This document shows, piece after piece, positions 1-13,000 of a DNA stretch of 64,000 nucleotides. Below the pieces are notes generated by a model. That model searched no databases. It saw only the letters and a list, made by a program, of their open reading frames with translations, and was not told the DNA's origin. The translations under genes were made by a program, and so were the position numbers. The stretch's first letter is position 1. Each line of letters opens with the position of its first letter. The stretch spans positions 16,865,501-16,929,500 of the forward strand of contig CM061092.1 in NCBI GenBank assembly GCA_030770545.1. The letters run 5' to 3'. The stretch is from Macropodus opercularis (Eukaryota; Chordata; Actinopteri; Anabantiformes; Osphronemidae).

Positions 1-825
1 ACAACAGAAAGCCAAGACATTGTCAGCACACAGGTCTGAAACATTGTAGTAAGAAATTTGTTCTTTGAAAGTATATCAAAAGAGGCATGTCCTCAGTAAA
101 CTTTTCAATGTTCACTTCTGACAGACAGGTTGGAAAGCCAAGAGACTCAGCTGACATGTGCAGCGCAGGGGCCAACAGAGAGCTACAGGATCACTGGGAA
201 AGCAGCTGAGGAATAACTCCCAATAATCACTTAAAACATGGACAAACAATTATGGTTTGTGTTGTCGGCTCTCATGACACACGTGTTGCAGACAATGGGA
301 AAAGGCTCCCGACGCCACAAGTTAAATCTGACTGCACTAAACAATGTCCTGTAGTATTATGAGGCACCTTTGTTTCTTTGTAATTCCTTGTCGTGACTGT
401 AATATTTCTCTGAAGGACTACTGTAAGTCATCAACTTACGTTTCAAATACTAAGTTTAGTTAAGCATGAATACTGTATAAGTTTAACATTGAACTCTGAT
501 TGGCACAGAGGATTAGTGACTTTATGTTGCCATAGCAAATTCATTAACATGTTGAATTCATGTAACTTTTTCCTTGTGCCCAATACTTTGATTTTTGAAT
601 AAATATTGACAAAAACTAACATGGCTTGAATAGTTTCCACTTGATTTAACATTTTCACTTTAACCTTCAGGGTGGTTTTGAGTTGGCCATTTGTACGTAC
701 ACACTGAGGACAATTAAAATAGCAGTTAGACAGTTAGACATGTTCTATGAATAATTATAGCATATCTTCCACATAGTCTAGGTTACAGTTGTCTGGCCTG
801 TGAAGTGAGTTGTTGTTCTTTGTTA
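1..825. other. Upstream flank of gng12
   Basis: No coding exon, RNA gene or recognisable repeat is visible. The stretch is AT-rich and ends just before the probable gng12 promoter. Open frames here are short and have no recognisable composition. Confidence 0.5.
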
Positions 826-837
826 CCAACAGAGGGC
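826..837 (+). promoter_or_regulatory. CTCF-like core motif near gng12 promoter
   Basis: The 12-mer CCAACAGAGGGC fits the vertebrate CTCF core (CCASYAGRKGGC) at 11 of 12 positions and continues into GCT, as many strong sites do. It lies directly upstream of the likely gng12 first exon. This is a motif match only; occupancy is not shown. Confidence 0.35.
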
Positions 838-840
838 GCT

Positions 841-1108
841 GTTGTCTTTCCTACAGAGGCACAGACATGAGTCCCAGCCCAGCAGCTTTCAGCAGCGCCA
901 GCAGCAGATGACTCTGTCCGTGCCTCCTGCCACTGGGGCTGCGCTGGAACAGGACTAAATGTTGATCTTCTTCGTCGTGAAACTTTTTATTGCACACAGC
1001 GACAGAGTTCATTTTAAATTCCGGGAGCTCGCGTTAAAGGAGTGTTTCGTGGCTCGACTTTGATATATACAATAGGACAAAAAAATTCAATCGGATCCGA
1101 GGGACAAG
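841..1108 (+). other. gng12: Probable gng12 non-coding exon 1
   Basis: A GC-richer block ends in a good splice donor (gggacaag/gtgagt, exon end 1108), with no long reading frame. It lies about 18 kb upstream of the gng12 coding exons on the same strand. Vertebrate GNG12 genes have a long intron between the 5' UTR exon and the coding exons, so this is the best first-exon candidate. The exact transcription start is not visible, and the left boundary is a guess. Confidence 0.45.
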
Positions 1109-4100
1109 GTGAGTATTTACCATGAGATTATATATGAGTAATCTTCTAGTAACGGAAACATGACAGCACAGCAGTGCACGGACACTGATGCTGTGATTAA
1201 ACAACAGCAATAGGTAAAGTCACCTAATATAATCCCTAAAATATGTTTAGCGTTAGATGGTGCGGAGGTTGTGTTCTATACTCTGAGTGGTAAAGAGCTG
1301 TTTAAATCAGATTTAAAACCAGGAATACGTGGTCGTTATACAGGAGGAATACAATGAAAGTGTTGAAAAAAATGCAGAAGGTACATTGTCAGTCAAAGTC
1401 AGTGGATGTAAACGACCAACAGGTGGGTTATATGACGACATAAATTATGACATATTATTCTTCACGGAGAGCAACATGGCTTTGCATCTTCCACAGACGT
1501 ACAGAATACTGTAAATCTATGCAAAGTAATATATGGAATCAAAATCTGTATTGCATACTATTATTTTATATACTAATATTTCATAAAGTATACAGTGCCT
1601 ACTTCAGGTCATGGGGCTGTATATAAAATGGATAGTAATTATCTGTGAGACAGAGACTGAGAAATATTTTGTAAAATCTCAGTGCGAAAAAACATCATTG
1701 GTTAAAAAAGGATTAGAGGCAGTGTCTAAATGTCAAAACACTCAGACTTAATGTTATATTCTTCTGTCTTTAATCTTCGGAAGTAACTCTACCGTGTGTA
1801 TCTGCAGACACTCATTACTACAATCAGTTTAAAAAAATACAAGTTCCTTCAAGTGATTTCAGTATAATCACAATTGTAAATGCAGGATAACTGTAGAACG
1901 CATCTGAGAACTACATAGCTCTTATGCTATATGGTTCTAACCTGACTTTAAAATTTAGTTTGAGACATGGCTCTTCTGGAAGTAGTTGTTCTTGGCACAA
2001 AGTTATTAATCCTCATGAGAAAAAGTACCTTAAGACAGAGATGGTTAGAGTTAGAAAAAGCCCATAAGACCCCAAAACATTCCAAAAATCCAGACAAGTT
2101 CACCTGTGTCCCAGATATGATTTGATATGGTTTTAAAACAAAATCATACAAAACAGAACAAACACCATTTGTTCAGACTTTCTTTGAAAAATCCTTCTGC
2201 GTATTTGAGCCTCTTGAGCTTGTGATTTGAATGTTGTTGTGAATGTCTTTCTCTAAGGTCTGGAATGGACCAGTAATCTGTCCAGGTTATAAATGCCTCT
2301 CGTTTAGCATAGGAGGTCAAATAAAAACATCTAAGATAACATAAGGAGATGGATGATTTCCTGCATATTATTCTTAACATTTTGATTAAAATCAGGGACA
2401 TTCTCATTAGGACCTCAGTAAACAAGCTCTAACCCAATATTTGATGTCATCATTTGGTGCTTTGAGGTAATTGAGGTTCAACAACACTGATCTGATTGTC
2501 TCTTAGTCAGGCTATCACATGATGTTATCACAATCACTATATTTTTTGCCACACTAACTGAAGTCACACTGTTGATAAGTAGCCCAGATGTTTACTTTAG
2601 GCAACAAGAGGCATTTGTTTTTTGAGGGAATCATACTGAGTGGCTATAATGTGCTTTTTACACCAAGTCATGTTTTTTGTGGTAATGATTTGGGCTGAAT
2701 GATAACATATGATATTGTATGAGCCAGTGTCAGCAGTATGGAAACAGGAATGTTTGACTATAAAAGCATATGATGTTAATTTGTATGATAAGACAGAGTA
2801 GAAGGATCAAACATGTTTTCACTGTTTTATGTTTTTAGGAGATTAAGTTTTCATTATTGTGGCTTCTGGCAGTTCAGTGTGACTCCACCTGAGTGGGTTT
2901 TTGATGCTGACGTGCGTTTGACCACGTTGCTTAGTTACGCCACAGTCACTGGTGCAGACTTCAGCGCGGTTTAATCTCGTGAGCGCCTTGTCCCCCCGTC
3001 CTCCCTCTACCCCCTCAACTCAAATTCCACGCTCAGCCTCCGGGGAGCTGTTCTGTGCGTCACTGCTCTGGTCACAAAGACCTTCAGAGAATGCTGCTAG
3101 TCAACACAGTGGAGCCGCAGCCATCTCCGGCCTCTGGCTCTCTGAGTACACACCAATATGTGAAAAATGCTGTGCTGCTTTAAAGCATCTGAGGGCCCTC
3201 TCAGCCTCCTCACTGGAGGTGATGAAAGTATTATACATTTGCTGAGTATGAGTGGATATGTCACACATAAGGGAGCTGCTAAGTACACAAAGCATTACCT
3301 GCTTATCAGCAAGTGATGAAGGCTTTCACCATGGCCTCTAATGGATTTCCATTTTTAAACCTATAAGAATCTGAATGTTTATATGCATCCTTGGGTTTTA
3401 AATGCTGAGAAATCAGTGTAGTTGAATACGTTAGTTCATATTGGGTCAAATAAAAATAAATCAACCAATGTTTTCATAGTTTAAGTTATGTGTCAAGCAT
3501 ATTACTCGACATTCAGGTCCACCCTCATTTTACTAAACTCACCTGCCTCTTTACTACTTTCACCTTATCCCCGCCCTGTGAACACCTTGACCCCTGTTTG
3601 TTGGACAAAATAAATAACTTAAAATATTTAATTTAATACAAAATATACTCTTCTGTTCTTAAGAATGCTTAAATTATGAAGGAAAAAACTTTTCTAGAGG
3701 CAATACAGGGAGAGGCATTACTATAAAATAGTGTATCTAAAATCAATGGGGGTGGCTAAAACCATCAAACTCACCAGTTCCAACACCCACTGTGACCTGA
3801 GTAACAAACATCTTTCTGACACCTTTAACTTCAAATCTGAAAAAATAAAACTGTAAAAGTAGAATTAGTGGCTGTGCTGATCATTTTAAAATCACCAATA
3901 AAGTGGCCAATTGGCCCATTATTACAGTAGGTCCATTACGGGGATTATTTTATTGGTGGTTAGTGGATTCAGCTATGGAGGAGAATATGCTGCTGTTTGC
4001 ACTGGATATAAAAGCAACAGTCACTTTGATTGGCATAGGATGCTGATGTCAAATAGCTGAGTGTTGCCTTGGCAACCTGGCAACAGCATAGATGGAATTA

Positions 4101-5447
4101 GGCTTCTGTGGTGCTCTTCTTCTATTACCTGGGTAGCACAATGCTACATATATATTTATATTCTGTCTGCAAGTTGGTGCTCATTTCTTACAGTTGGTGC
4201 ATTTAGGTTAAGCTTTTTTTTATTTAAACACCTTGGATGAGGATTGATGGACAGCAGTCGACCTCAAAATATTGTAGTTATAATCTAATGTAGGGAGCAG
4301 TTTTGTTGCTTATAAATTCTGGTAAAAGAAATTTTACATTTTATAGAACCTCTGCAACACTTAAACAGCTGACCTCTGTTTAGCAAGTATGAGCAGGAAG
4401 TGCGTTAGTGCTGCTCTTTGGAAATGTGTCCTTGTAGATCTCAGCCTCTTGTCTTTGGATAGCGATTCTAAAGCCTGTGTGACAGTACCCAGGTCACTGT
4501 CTGCTGCCACCCTGCATATGATCTTGCTGCCGAGGTATATTTATAGACAGATGCATTGTGCTGTCCAATATGATATATAGCTCTAAAGCTAAAGCTATTA
4601 CACCACCTGACTCCTGGTCTCTGTGATGTGTCTGTGCTGCATCAGGAGAATGACTCTCCTAATAAAGTCACAGTGATTAAATTTAATTATCCTCTCTTTA
4701 TGCCTCATGTTGTAGCAACCTAGCTCCCATGGGCCTGCTGTTTACTGATGTGTAGTACATTGTACACCATGTTATTATTATAGAAAATATCTAAAGTAAT
4801 TTTAAATATGTAGGTACTACATAATCCCGACCCTGAGACTAACAGCAACCCAGCAAGGAACTGACATTTTTTGTTTTTGCATTTTCCTCGTTACCTGTTA
4901 CCTGTGAGAGGACAGCTGTTAGTCCTCAGTGACACTGTGTGTCTGTGTCGTACGTTGAGATCAGTTATTGCTCTAAATGTTTATATTTATTTCAGTTGCT
5001 TTTTTTTTTGTTATATGACTTTTTGTTCCTGTTAGACTAAATTATTGTTCACGCAGGCACACAACAACCTGCACTGATACTGGACAGTACAGTAAATTAT
5101 AAACTAGACAAGGAAGTAAGAGGTTGCTTAGCAACTGGAACCCAGCCTCTAATAAAACATCTTTGGTTTCAGCATTCGCAATAACAGACCGTCTGAATGT
5201 TGTATAAAATGCAAACAGTTAGTCTTTGTTTACTGCAGTAATATACTGTTTTCCACTGAATATAACATTAGCTATCTCTTCTAAGCTATCATTAGAATCT
5301 GAGCTGTAGTTTATTCTGTCTGTTAACATGTACCTTGTTTAAATACAAAATTATTGAGAATACTAAGGACCAGCTTTACATGACTAGCTTTGACATTAGG
5401 AGGTTCTCATTTTAGGGAAACAATTTGTCATTTGTATTATATATCTA

Positions 5448-5488
<41 letters not shown>

Positions 5489-5798
5489 TCGTGCACCAAT
5501 GTTCTCTGCTTATTGTTTTTCTTGTTAATGCATTACTGTGAGAGGGAACTGGGAGTGCTGAAAGTAAGCAAACAGTGGAAGGTAAGTAAACGGTATTTTG
5601 GCTGGTGTGTTCTCTAGTTTACACCACCAAAGCTCACCTCCACGTGACAGAGAGTGCCATGTAACTGTTCTCAGTAGAATGTGGTAATACATGCAAATCA
5701 TTAAAGAGTAGATGCCAAAACGTCCCCTCCCACAACCATTTCGGCGTATGGGGAAGCCGTTTGTAACTTTAACATAATTATTCGTTTTTTCTTTTCAG
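1109..5798 (+). other. gng12: gng12 intron 1 (inferred)
   Basis: This is the non-coding stretch between the two putative 5' UTR exons. It is AT-rich. The only clear structure is the AT dinucleotide repeat at 5451-5485. None of the short frames carries a recognisable domain. Confidence 0.4.
5451..5485. repeat. (AT)n microsatellite
   Basis: About 35 bp of uninterrupted AT dinucleotides lie inside the gng12 first intron. The short frame through it, with alternating Tyr-Ile, is an artefact of the repeat. Confidence 0.95.
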
Positions 5799-5852
5799 AT
5801 TAATGCTACTTGAACACCCAATTCATGCTTCTTGAGAACGTTTCTCACACAG
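5799..5852 (+). other. gng12: Probable gng12 non-coding exon 2
   Basis: A 54-bp segment is bounded by a strong polypyrimidine tract and acceptor (ttcttttcag) and a consensus donor (cacag/gtcagt). It has no useful reading frame, which fits an extra or alternative 5' UTR exon of the plus-strand gng12 gene. Transcript reads joining 1108 to 5799 and 5852 to 18828 would confirm it. Confidence 0.4.
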
Positions 5853-6016
5853 GTCAGTATTTTGATTCTTCTCAGCCTGTTCCCATTTGCTTCAGCTGTT
5901 GCCTTTAATGGTATATGGAAGACAGATCATGTTACAAACAATTGCTCACCAGGCTATTCATTTTTAATCAGACCCAGCCTCTCCATATGTCCATTCTCTT
6001 ACTAGCAGGGAGGTGC

Positions 6017-6029
6017 TGCCCTCTGGTGA
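6017..6029 (-). promoter_or_regulatory. CTCF-like core motif
   Basis: The minus strand reads TCACCAGAGGGCA, matching the CTCF core CCASYAGRKGGCR at 12 of 13 positions. It lies in the gng12 5' intron, just after the putative second exon. Its orientation is opposite to the 826-837 motif. Motif evidence only. Confidence 0.35.
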
Positions 6030-6513
6030 GTGATGCTTAGTTCACACTGCCGTTGTAGACAACAGTAGGCAGTTCTAGCAGATGTCTTTCTATTCTGGGA
6101 AAGGAATTTCACGTGTTTTCGATGACAAGAAAAAATAAAAAAGCAAAATTAAGAGACAATTTAATTTGTGTAATTATTTGTAGAAGCCCTTAACAAAAGT
6201 TTAATAGGCTAAATGCCAAATATGTGAGCTGATAACTTGATGAAGAAGGAATAATATCCAGTACACATAGTTTGTTTTCAGCAATAGATAGTAATAGATG
6301 CTCTTTAGATTGTTATACAAACAAAGGGTGTAAAAAAACAAGTAACCTTAGTGTGTTTTTCAAAACCTGCATTACTGATATTAAGTCAATAAGTCCAGTC
6401 AATGTTCAGATTCAGTGTATTTTAGCTTTGTTAATATAATAGACGTGTGTGTGTTTGGAGGTTTGCTTATAATGTGACCACCTAAAAATGAGGTCTTTGG
6501 ATTCACTCATCAC

Positions 6514-6551
6514 ATATTGTGTATAAAACCCATAGGTTTTATACACAATAT
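6514..6551. repeat. Perfect 17-bp inverted repeat with 4-nt loop
   Basis: The left arm ATATTGTGTATAAAACC and right arm GGTTTTATACACAATAT are exact reverse complements around the loop CATA. The stem is AT-rich and lies in the gng12 intron. It resembles a small fold-back and carries no known RNA family signature. Confidence 0.9.
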
Positions 6552-6965
6552 CACTCTAGTAGTGCCAACATTTTTTTTAATCATGTATATTCCGGTATTA
6601 AGATTATCAAAGTGAGATTCAACCATGTTTTACACAATGACACATAAGCAGCTCAATGTATTTCTGGATTTCCTCCACATGGTGTCAGTATCAGTCAGTA
6701 TGGACCCTTGCTTCACTCTAGCTTGTACTGAATGTTTAATCACCGAAATAACTTGGGCAATGCATAGCCTGAATACTTGTGTCCATCCTTATTTGGTCAT
6801 GAACTTCAGATAGTTTGAATGACATTAATGTGAATCACATTTTTCAGCTCCTATGCCTTAACATCTGCATGTTTTGCGATTCACAGTGTGGTTACACAGT
6901 GCAGTTCTTTGAATAGGCTGCACAAGTATTGCTATTTAATTAGAGTAAAAACTCAACATAAGAGT

Positions 6966-7014
<49 letters not shown>
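6966..7014. repeat. (ATC)n trinucleotide repeat
   Basis: About sixteen perfect ATC units lie in a gng12 intron. The tract is uninterrupted, which suggests it is polymorphic. Confidence 0.95.
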
Positions 7015-10000
7015 ACACCCCAGCAAAATGGCAGACAGTCCAATAGAAAAATGGGAGATAAAACCTAGAAAATAAATTTAAGGTGATATTTAAACATTAC
7101 ATATCATATACTACATATCACACATAAGAACAGTTGGGAAGATTTGCAGGAACATGAGTTATGACTAAATATGATATGGAAGTAATAAAAGTCACAAACA
7201 AAGGACCCTTTTTCCAGGAGGCAGGTATCTTTGCAACAGGTGGCAGAAACACAAGCCTGCTTCCTGTTAATGGACTCGTGTCATTCTGATACCTGGTGTG
7301 TTTATAACACCTGACTGTAATGATAATTTCATAACAGCGAGCTGAGCATGGTAGATACAAATGTAACTTGGATGATGATGTGGAGTGTTTACACGTATAT
7401 GCTAGAGCTCTTCAGGCAAGTACTCTATCCTGTTTCACAAGCATCTGCTCATATATGGGCATCTTCCTTCTTCCTGCTTGGTTGCACTACATCCATTTCC
7501 TCATCAGCCACCCCCTTTAGCCTCAAGCCTAAATTTCCCTCCTAATTTCCCCCAGTCTCTTACAAGTTCACACTCCTACTCATGTTGGATGATTATGGGC
7601 AGAGGAGGGAGTGGCTGCAGCCTGTGCAGGAAGTAATGAGGTTAACACTCATTTGATCATAATTTCAGATGACTTGCAGCATGACCAGCAGACCAGCACT
7701 GTTTGTGTTCTTTTCTTGTGTTTCTTGTGGGGGCAGGTTTTCATCTGTGACCAAGACCGATGGAAATATATAAATATCATGTTGCATGTGTCATAGGTCA
7801 GCAGCATGTTGAATCTATAAAGAGACATTTATGATGTTCTGGTCTAAGGTGTCGTTTAATTTTTTCTCTACTCTGGAACCACACTGTGTTTGTGTTGTCT
7901 TTGAGATGCCAGAGATGCATGTTCTTTATTGTGTAGGATACGTGCATCTCTGAGTTCAGTGTTCACTGGGTGGCCTTTAAATGCACTGGATGCATGCACA
8001 TGCCACTTGGGATTGACTTTTCTGTCTCCCCAGCCTTAAAGTAGACACATGTTGTCTTTGAAGTTGGACAAACAACCATGTCAGGTTTTCCCCAAAGGGC
8101 AGTTCCAGTGTTGCACAACTGCCACCAATTTCTACTTCTCGATGGCCTAGCAAATATTTACGATGTGAACCATATGCATTAGATTAACACTGTAAGTGTT
8201 GTTTTATGCAGTTTATTAGCACAGGAAAAGTTCAGATGAGATGCTTTGTGAGAAGAAAACAGAATGCCCTCCCCAGCCAAGATCATTAGTGTGAATGATT
8301 TATTACTGCAGATCCACATGTGTAGTTGCCTCGCGCCCCTTCTCAACCCTTTTTGTGAAGAGGAGAACCAGGTCATCAAATGTTTTTTTGTTTGACTAGT
8401 TGTGAAGGGAAGTGCATTGTTGAATTAGTTGCACTAACATCAGGTTTCTAAAAATGTCAGTATTGAAAAACAACGTTTTCTTACCAATAATATATATTTC
8501 CTTGTTAAAAATAACAGCATAAAAGCCAATCATATTGAAATGACAATAATAATACTAATATAATACTAACCAATCAAAATGTCCTGCCCTTACCTGCAAA
8601 CTTCTCCGTCTTTACATTTTCCATTTATTACCTGACTTTAAACATTGATTACTACCCACATTGGTGACTGTGAAACCTTTTTTCTCCCCAAACTGTAAAA
8701 TTTGTAATTTCCCATGTTTTCACAGTGATTGTTGCAGAGAATAGTTGACTTCATCACTTAAATCAAAATAACTCAATATTTGTCTTTACGTTCAACCTTT
8801 TAGGTGTTTTTAAGACATCATCATTTATCTACCTGCATTTCAAAAGTAATGTTTTTGAGAATTGGTGTCCCTTTTATCTTTAAGTGTTTGTTACGAAAAA
8901 TACCTTTTCTTACCTATAATGTAAAGTAGATATTTGTTAAAAGAGCATTCAGCATTTGGTGTTAGTTGAAGTTGGTACGAGAGAAGAGGAGGCAGAGGAC
9001 AGGATTAAATGGAGGAAGATGACTCACTGTGGTGACCTGTAAAAGAGAAAAGCTGGAAAAAAAAATTATCATTCTGATCACGATTTCTGGTTATGTTAGG
9101 CCAGCAGAGAAGGTGTTGCAGGCCCTGACGGCCACTGTGTAGATCTTATAATGTCCTGACTTATTTTGATCCCATTTAGAACATTATGCCACTAACAGTC
9201 CTTATGATTTATGTTTAATTAGTCTGTAGCCACACAAATAATCTCTTATCTCATTCATAACTTCCTCTGTTGATTGTGGATTGTCTTTTACATAACAAAT
9301 TAAGTCATGTGCGTGTGCAACTAATAGATGTTCATCCTGTAGAAAGTTCTATTTTCAGTTGGTGTCTTACTTGCTCAAGCAAGATTCCATAGCAGAGATA
9401 AAAAAGTCTGTAAAGTCTGTTAAAGGTTGGCTCTGAGGGCTATTGGTTTGAAAATGAAATGAAAATATGTCTGTGCTGTTAAAAAGGAGCAGGTAATATA
9501 ACATATTTTACATACCCACATCCTATAGACAATGTTTATATGCCTGTTCTTAAAAGGCTTGAGAAAGTGGTTCTACGTGGCAGTAAAATGTCTTCTGCAA
9601 CAAACACCAAGCCTTTAATCACGTCTGCCAGGCCCTGACAGTGCACCCAGCCACTTTGTCCACTGAGACGCTCTTATGCCACATGTCTGCCAGACAAGAA
9701 TCCCAGCCACTCTGATCTTCGCTGTGGGTGCAGCCTTCCAGTTAACAAACATAAGTGTTTGGCAGTTAAGAGAGGAAGATCCAGACAGCAAGTCAGGTTG
9801 TCACACGGCCCAGAAACTCTGCCCAGCCACTGGTTGCATGCCTGGAATTCTATTCTACAAGCTGCTCCTTCCTGCTTTGATTTTCCTCCACCAGACAGTG
9901 GCAAAGGAAATATTTTCCAATCCAGAAATAAGTTGTTTTTAATTGCATTTCCTTGCAAGTATGCACTTGGTGGTCTGTGCTGCTGTAAAAATGCTCCTTT

Positions 10001-13000
10001 GATTGATGTTCATTAGGGGTGAAACAGGGTGGTATGTTGCTCGACTCTGCAGCTGCGTTCCATTGGCATTACACTGTTCTGAAAACAAACCACTGCAACT
10101 AGCCTGCACATACTTTTCCTGTGAGATCTTGGTCACTGCTTTGAATGCATTCAGTATTATAATGCTCCAAAATGCATGACTGAAATGAGCTCAGTCATCA
10201 TTTGCACTGACTGGACCAGAGAAGGTTTGAAAACAATATGATGTAGGCCAGAGTTCTGAGCTAAGGCTGTGTTTTGCAAGGACACGTCTCAGGTTTTGGA
10301 CAATGAGCAACTTTGCTTTTGAGGAACGTACTCATCTGGGTCATAGTGACCTCAAGCCGTCATAAATGTTCTGACTCATGCAAATGATTTACTGTAATGT
10401 GATAATGTGTATTCAAATATGCTATGTTTACTTTTCATTATCAAACTATGCTCAGAAAGACCACGTGACAGCCTTATGCAAACATGCATGCATGTGGAAA
10501 TGAATTGCATTGGACATACATGCAGTTTTATCATTATGCATGTGCACAACATATAAACAGGAACTGTACTAAGAGATCTTTATTTCTATTACCTGAGAAA
10601 CTCTTTGATTTTCTGTTTCCAAGAAGCTTAATGTAATTCTCTTCTGTTGAGGAAGAACTTAACATTGTCACCCCTGCAAACTCTAAAAATCCAAACTGCA
10701 AATTCAAATATATTTTTTGAGAAAATCATTGTAATTAAATCCACTTTTTCTCGTATTTATATTTTGACCAAGTCACAAATTTATAAATTATAATTTCCAA
10801 TCAATCTGCACAGGATTTTTTAAATATTTAATGTTTACTGTTTTTTTATTTTATTTATTCATTTATACTTCCCAATCTTTAGTATGATCAATCTAGCACT
10901 TCACTTCATTTTTAGTTGCAGTCAAATGCTTCCTTTTTTTAAAATACAGTCACCTTTACACAGGTTCAAATAGATATTACCCTCAAGAGATGGTAGAGGC
11001 CAAAATCAATATATATATATTTAACAGATATTACAGCTCTGAGAGATTTACACAAGTAGTTATTTATATATTTAAATACTGCATCTTGTTGAGGGGAAGT
11101 GAATTATTTAAGTAATTACTGAGCTAAATGCTAATGCCAGCTGACATAGTAAAAAGAGGTTTTTATTTGTTATGTTAACCAGCCAAGATTTCTTTCTTCC
11201 AGCAGATGTGAAGTCCTTCACTTTCCAAATATCTTCCTGAAGTAACTGGGTCAATTCACTGGGAATGCACATGAATGCGTCCCATCCACTTTTGCCACTC
11301 TGCCATTGTGCAGAGCTGAGTGACATGAATGTTTGGCATTCTTTCTGTGTTAACAATACTAGTTTCGTTGCTTTCACTATCCTTGCTCACCATGTATGCC
11401 TCTCAACTCTCATGCAATAAAATGTCGGGCCAAAGGGCAGATTACTAATACATCAGGACTGCAGGTTTACAATCAGGTGACTTCCAGACTCTGATATACC
11501 ATTTCAAAAAGCCACTGGTGGACTCTCCCTAAAAGGACACTTGGGAGATGGTGTCCCACCCCAGTGGCTCTTACGTCTACTGCCTCCTCCACTGCTCATT
11601 ATTTCAGTTTAGTGCTCACTCAGCTCTGGGGTGCCTCAAAGTTCACAGGAAGGAGAAAAGGGAGGAGGCGTGACAGTGATTCCTGTTACTGAGGTCAGAA
11701 GGCTGTGTTGTTTTTCCCAGGCCCTCCCCTAATTCTGTCTCCCTCTGCCTTTTGTTTATCATGATAAGCAGTCAGGTGGCAGCAGAGAAGACGCCTCCCT
11801 ATCACCTACCACCACGTTCCTGCAACACAGTGTCATGCACTGATTAAATTGTCGTCTTTAACTAAACACACCATAAATTGCCTGCAGCACAAGAGCACAG
11901 TGTGCGTCATCTGAGTTCAAATTAACATTTGCATTGTCTTCATTGAAGTTTTACGTTTTCATATGACATCACATACTTGTAGGGCCACCCACCTGGTGGA
12001 TGCAGCTGCTCGTTCTGGTCAGTGAATCCAGTGGCACCATCACCTGTCATACACATACAGTATCTATAATGCCTACTGTAGTTTTCCATATTAACCCAGC
12101 TGTTTCAACTACGTGAATGTAAGATTTATGTCATTAGATATTGTGTTAACCTCACCAGCTATTATTGTTTTGTCACTACTCCCCTAGAATGCTGACTACG
12201 ACGACCCTGAAACTAATGATCCATATATGGGAAAATAGCTAATGTTACCTAATTATGTATTGACAAGGAAGAATTTCTTGTCCTTCTCCTGCCAAATGAC
12301 TACATTATCAAACATGGTGTGTTTGTGCTTCTGTAAACTTGAGCCCTGCTCACAACATAAGGTGAAGGACTCGTGGATGCAGATGTGATTAATATTGGAA
12401 CAAACTTGGAACAAAATATTTCCCATACTAGTCACCTTAGAGCAAGGGATCATTCCTCATCTGTCATCTGTCAACTTTGCAATACAGATTGATAATTAGA
12501 TTTTACATTAGTTACATTACTGTATTTAAAGTCAAACTGAAGTGTCTTGGTTAATATTGTGGAGTATGGTAAAGTAAAGTAAAGTAAGTAGTAAGTAAAA
12601 CTTGACTCCAAAGGTCCTGGGGTTCGTAGACACAAATCCTCTGATTGTGTAGCTCATTTGGTTTTGTAGAAGTTTTATTTATACATTTGATACAGATGCT
12701 AAATTAATGCTGAATTTGTTCACTGCATTTTAACAGCAGTTGAAAAAAAACTATAGTTACCCATAGCTGAATAAGCCCAGTGTAGAAATACTTTGTTGTA
12801 AAACCCCTGCATTCCAAAGGTGAGAGGGCTCTGTGTAAATACCAGTGGAGGACTGGCAGGAAAACAGCAACTGTGTATGCTCCAGTAAGACTGTCGAGGT
12901 GCTGATGCTGTTTGTTCTTAGCAGCAGACCGTGTCAAAAGACTGCCCCGGTGTCTCAGAGTCTCGTACTGCTGGTTTTGTGTGCTGATGTGAAGCATGCA

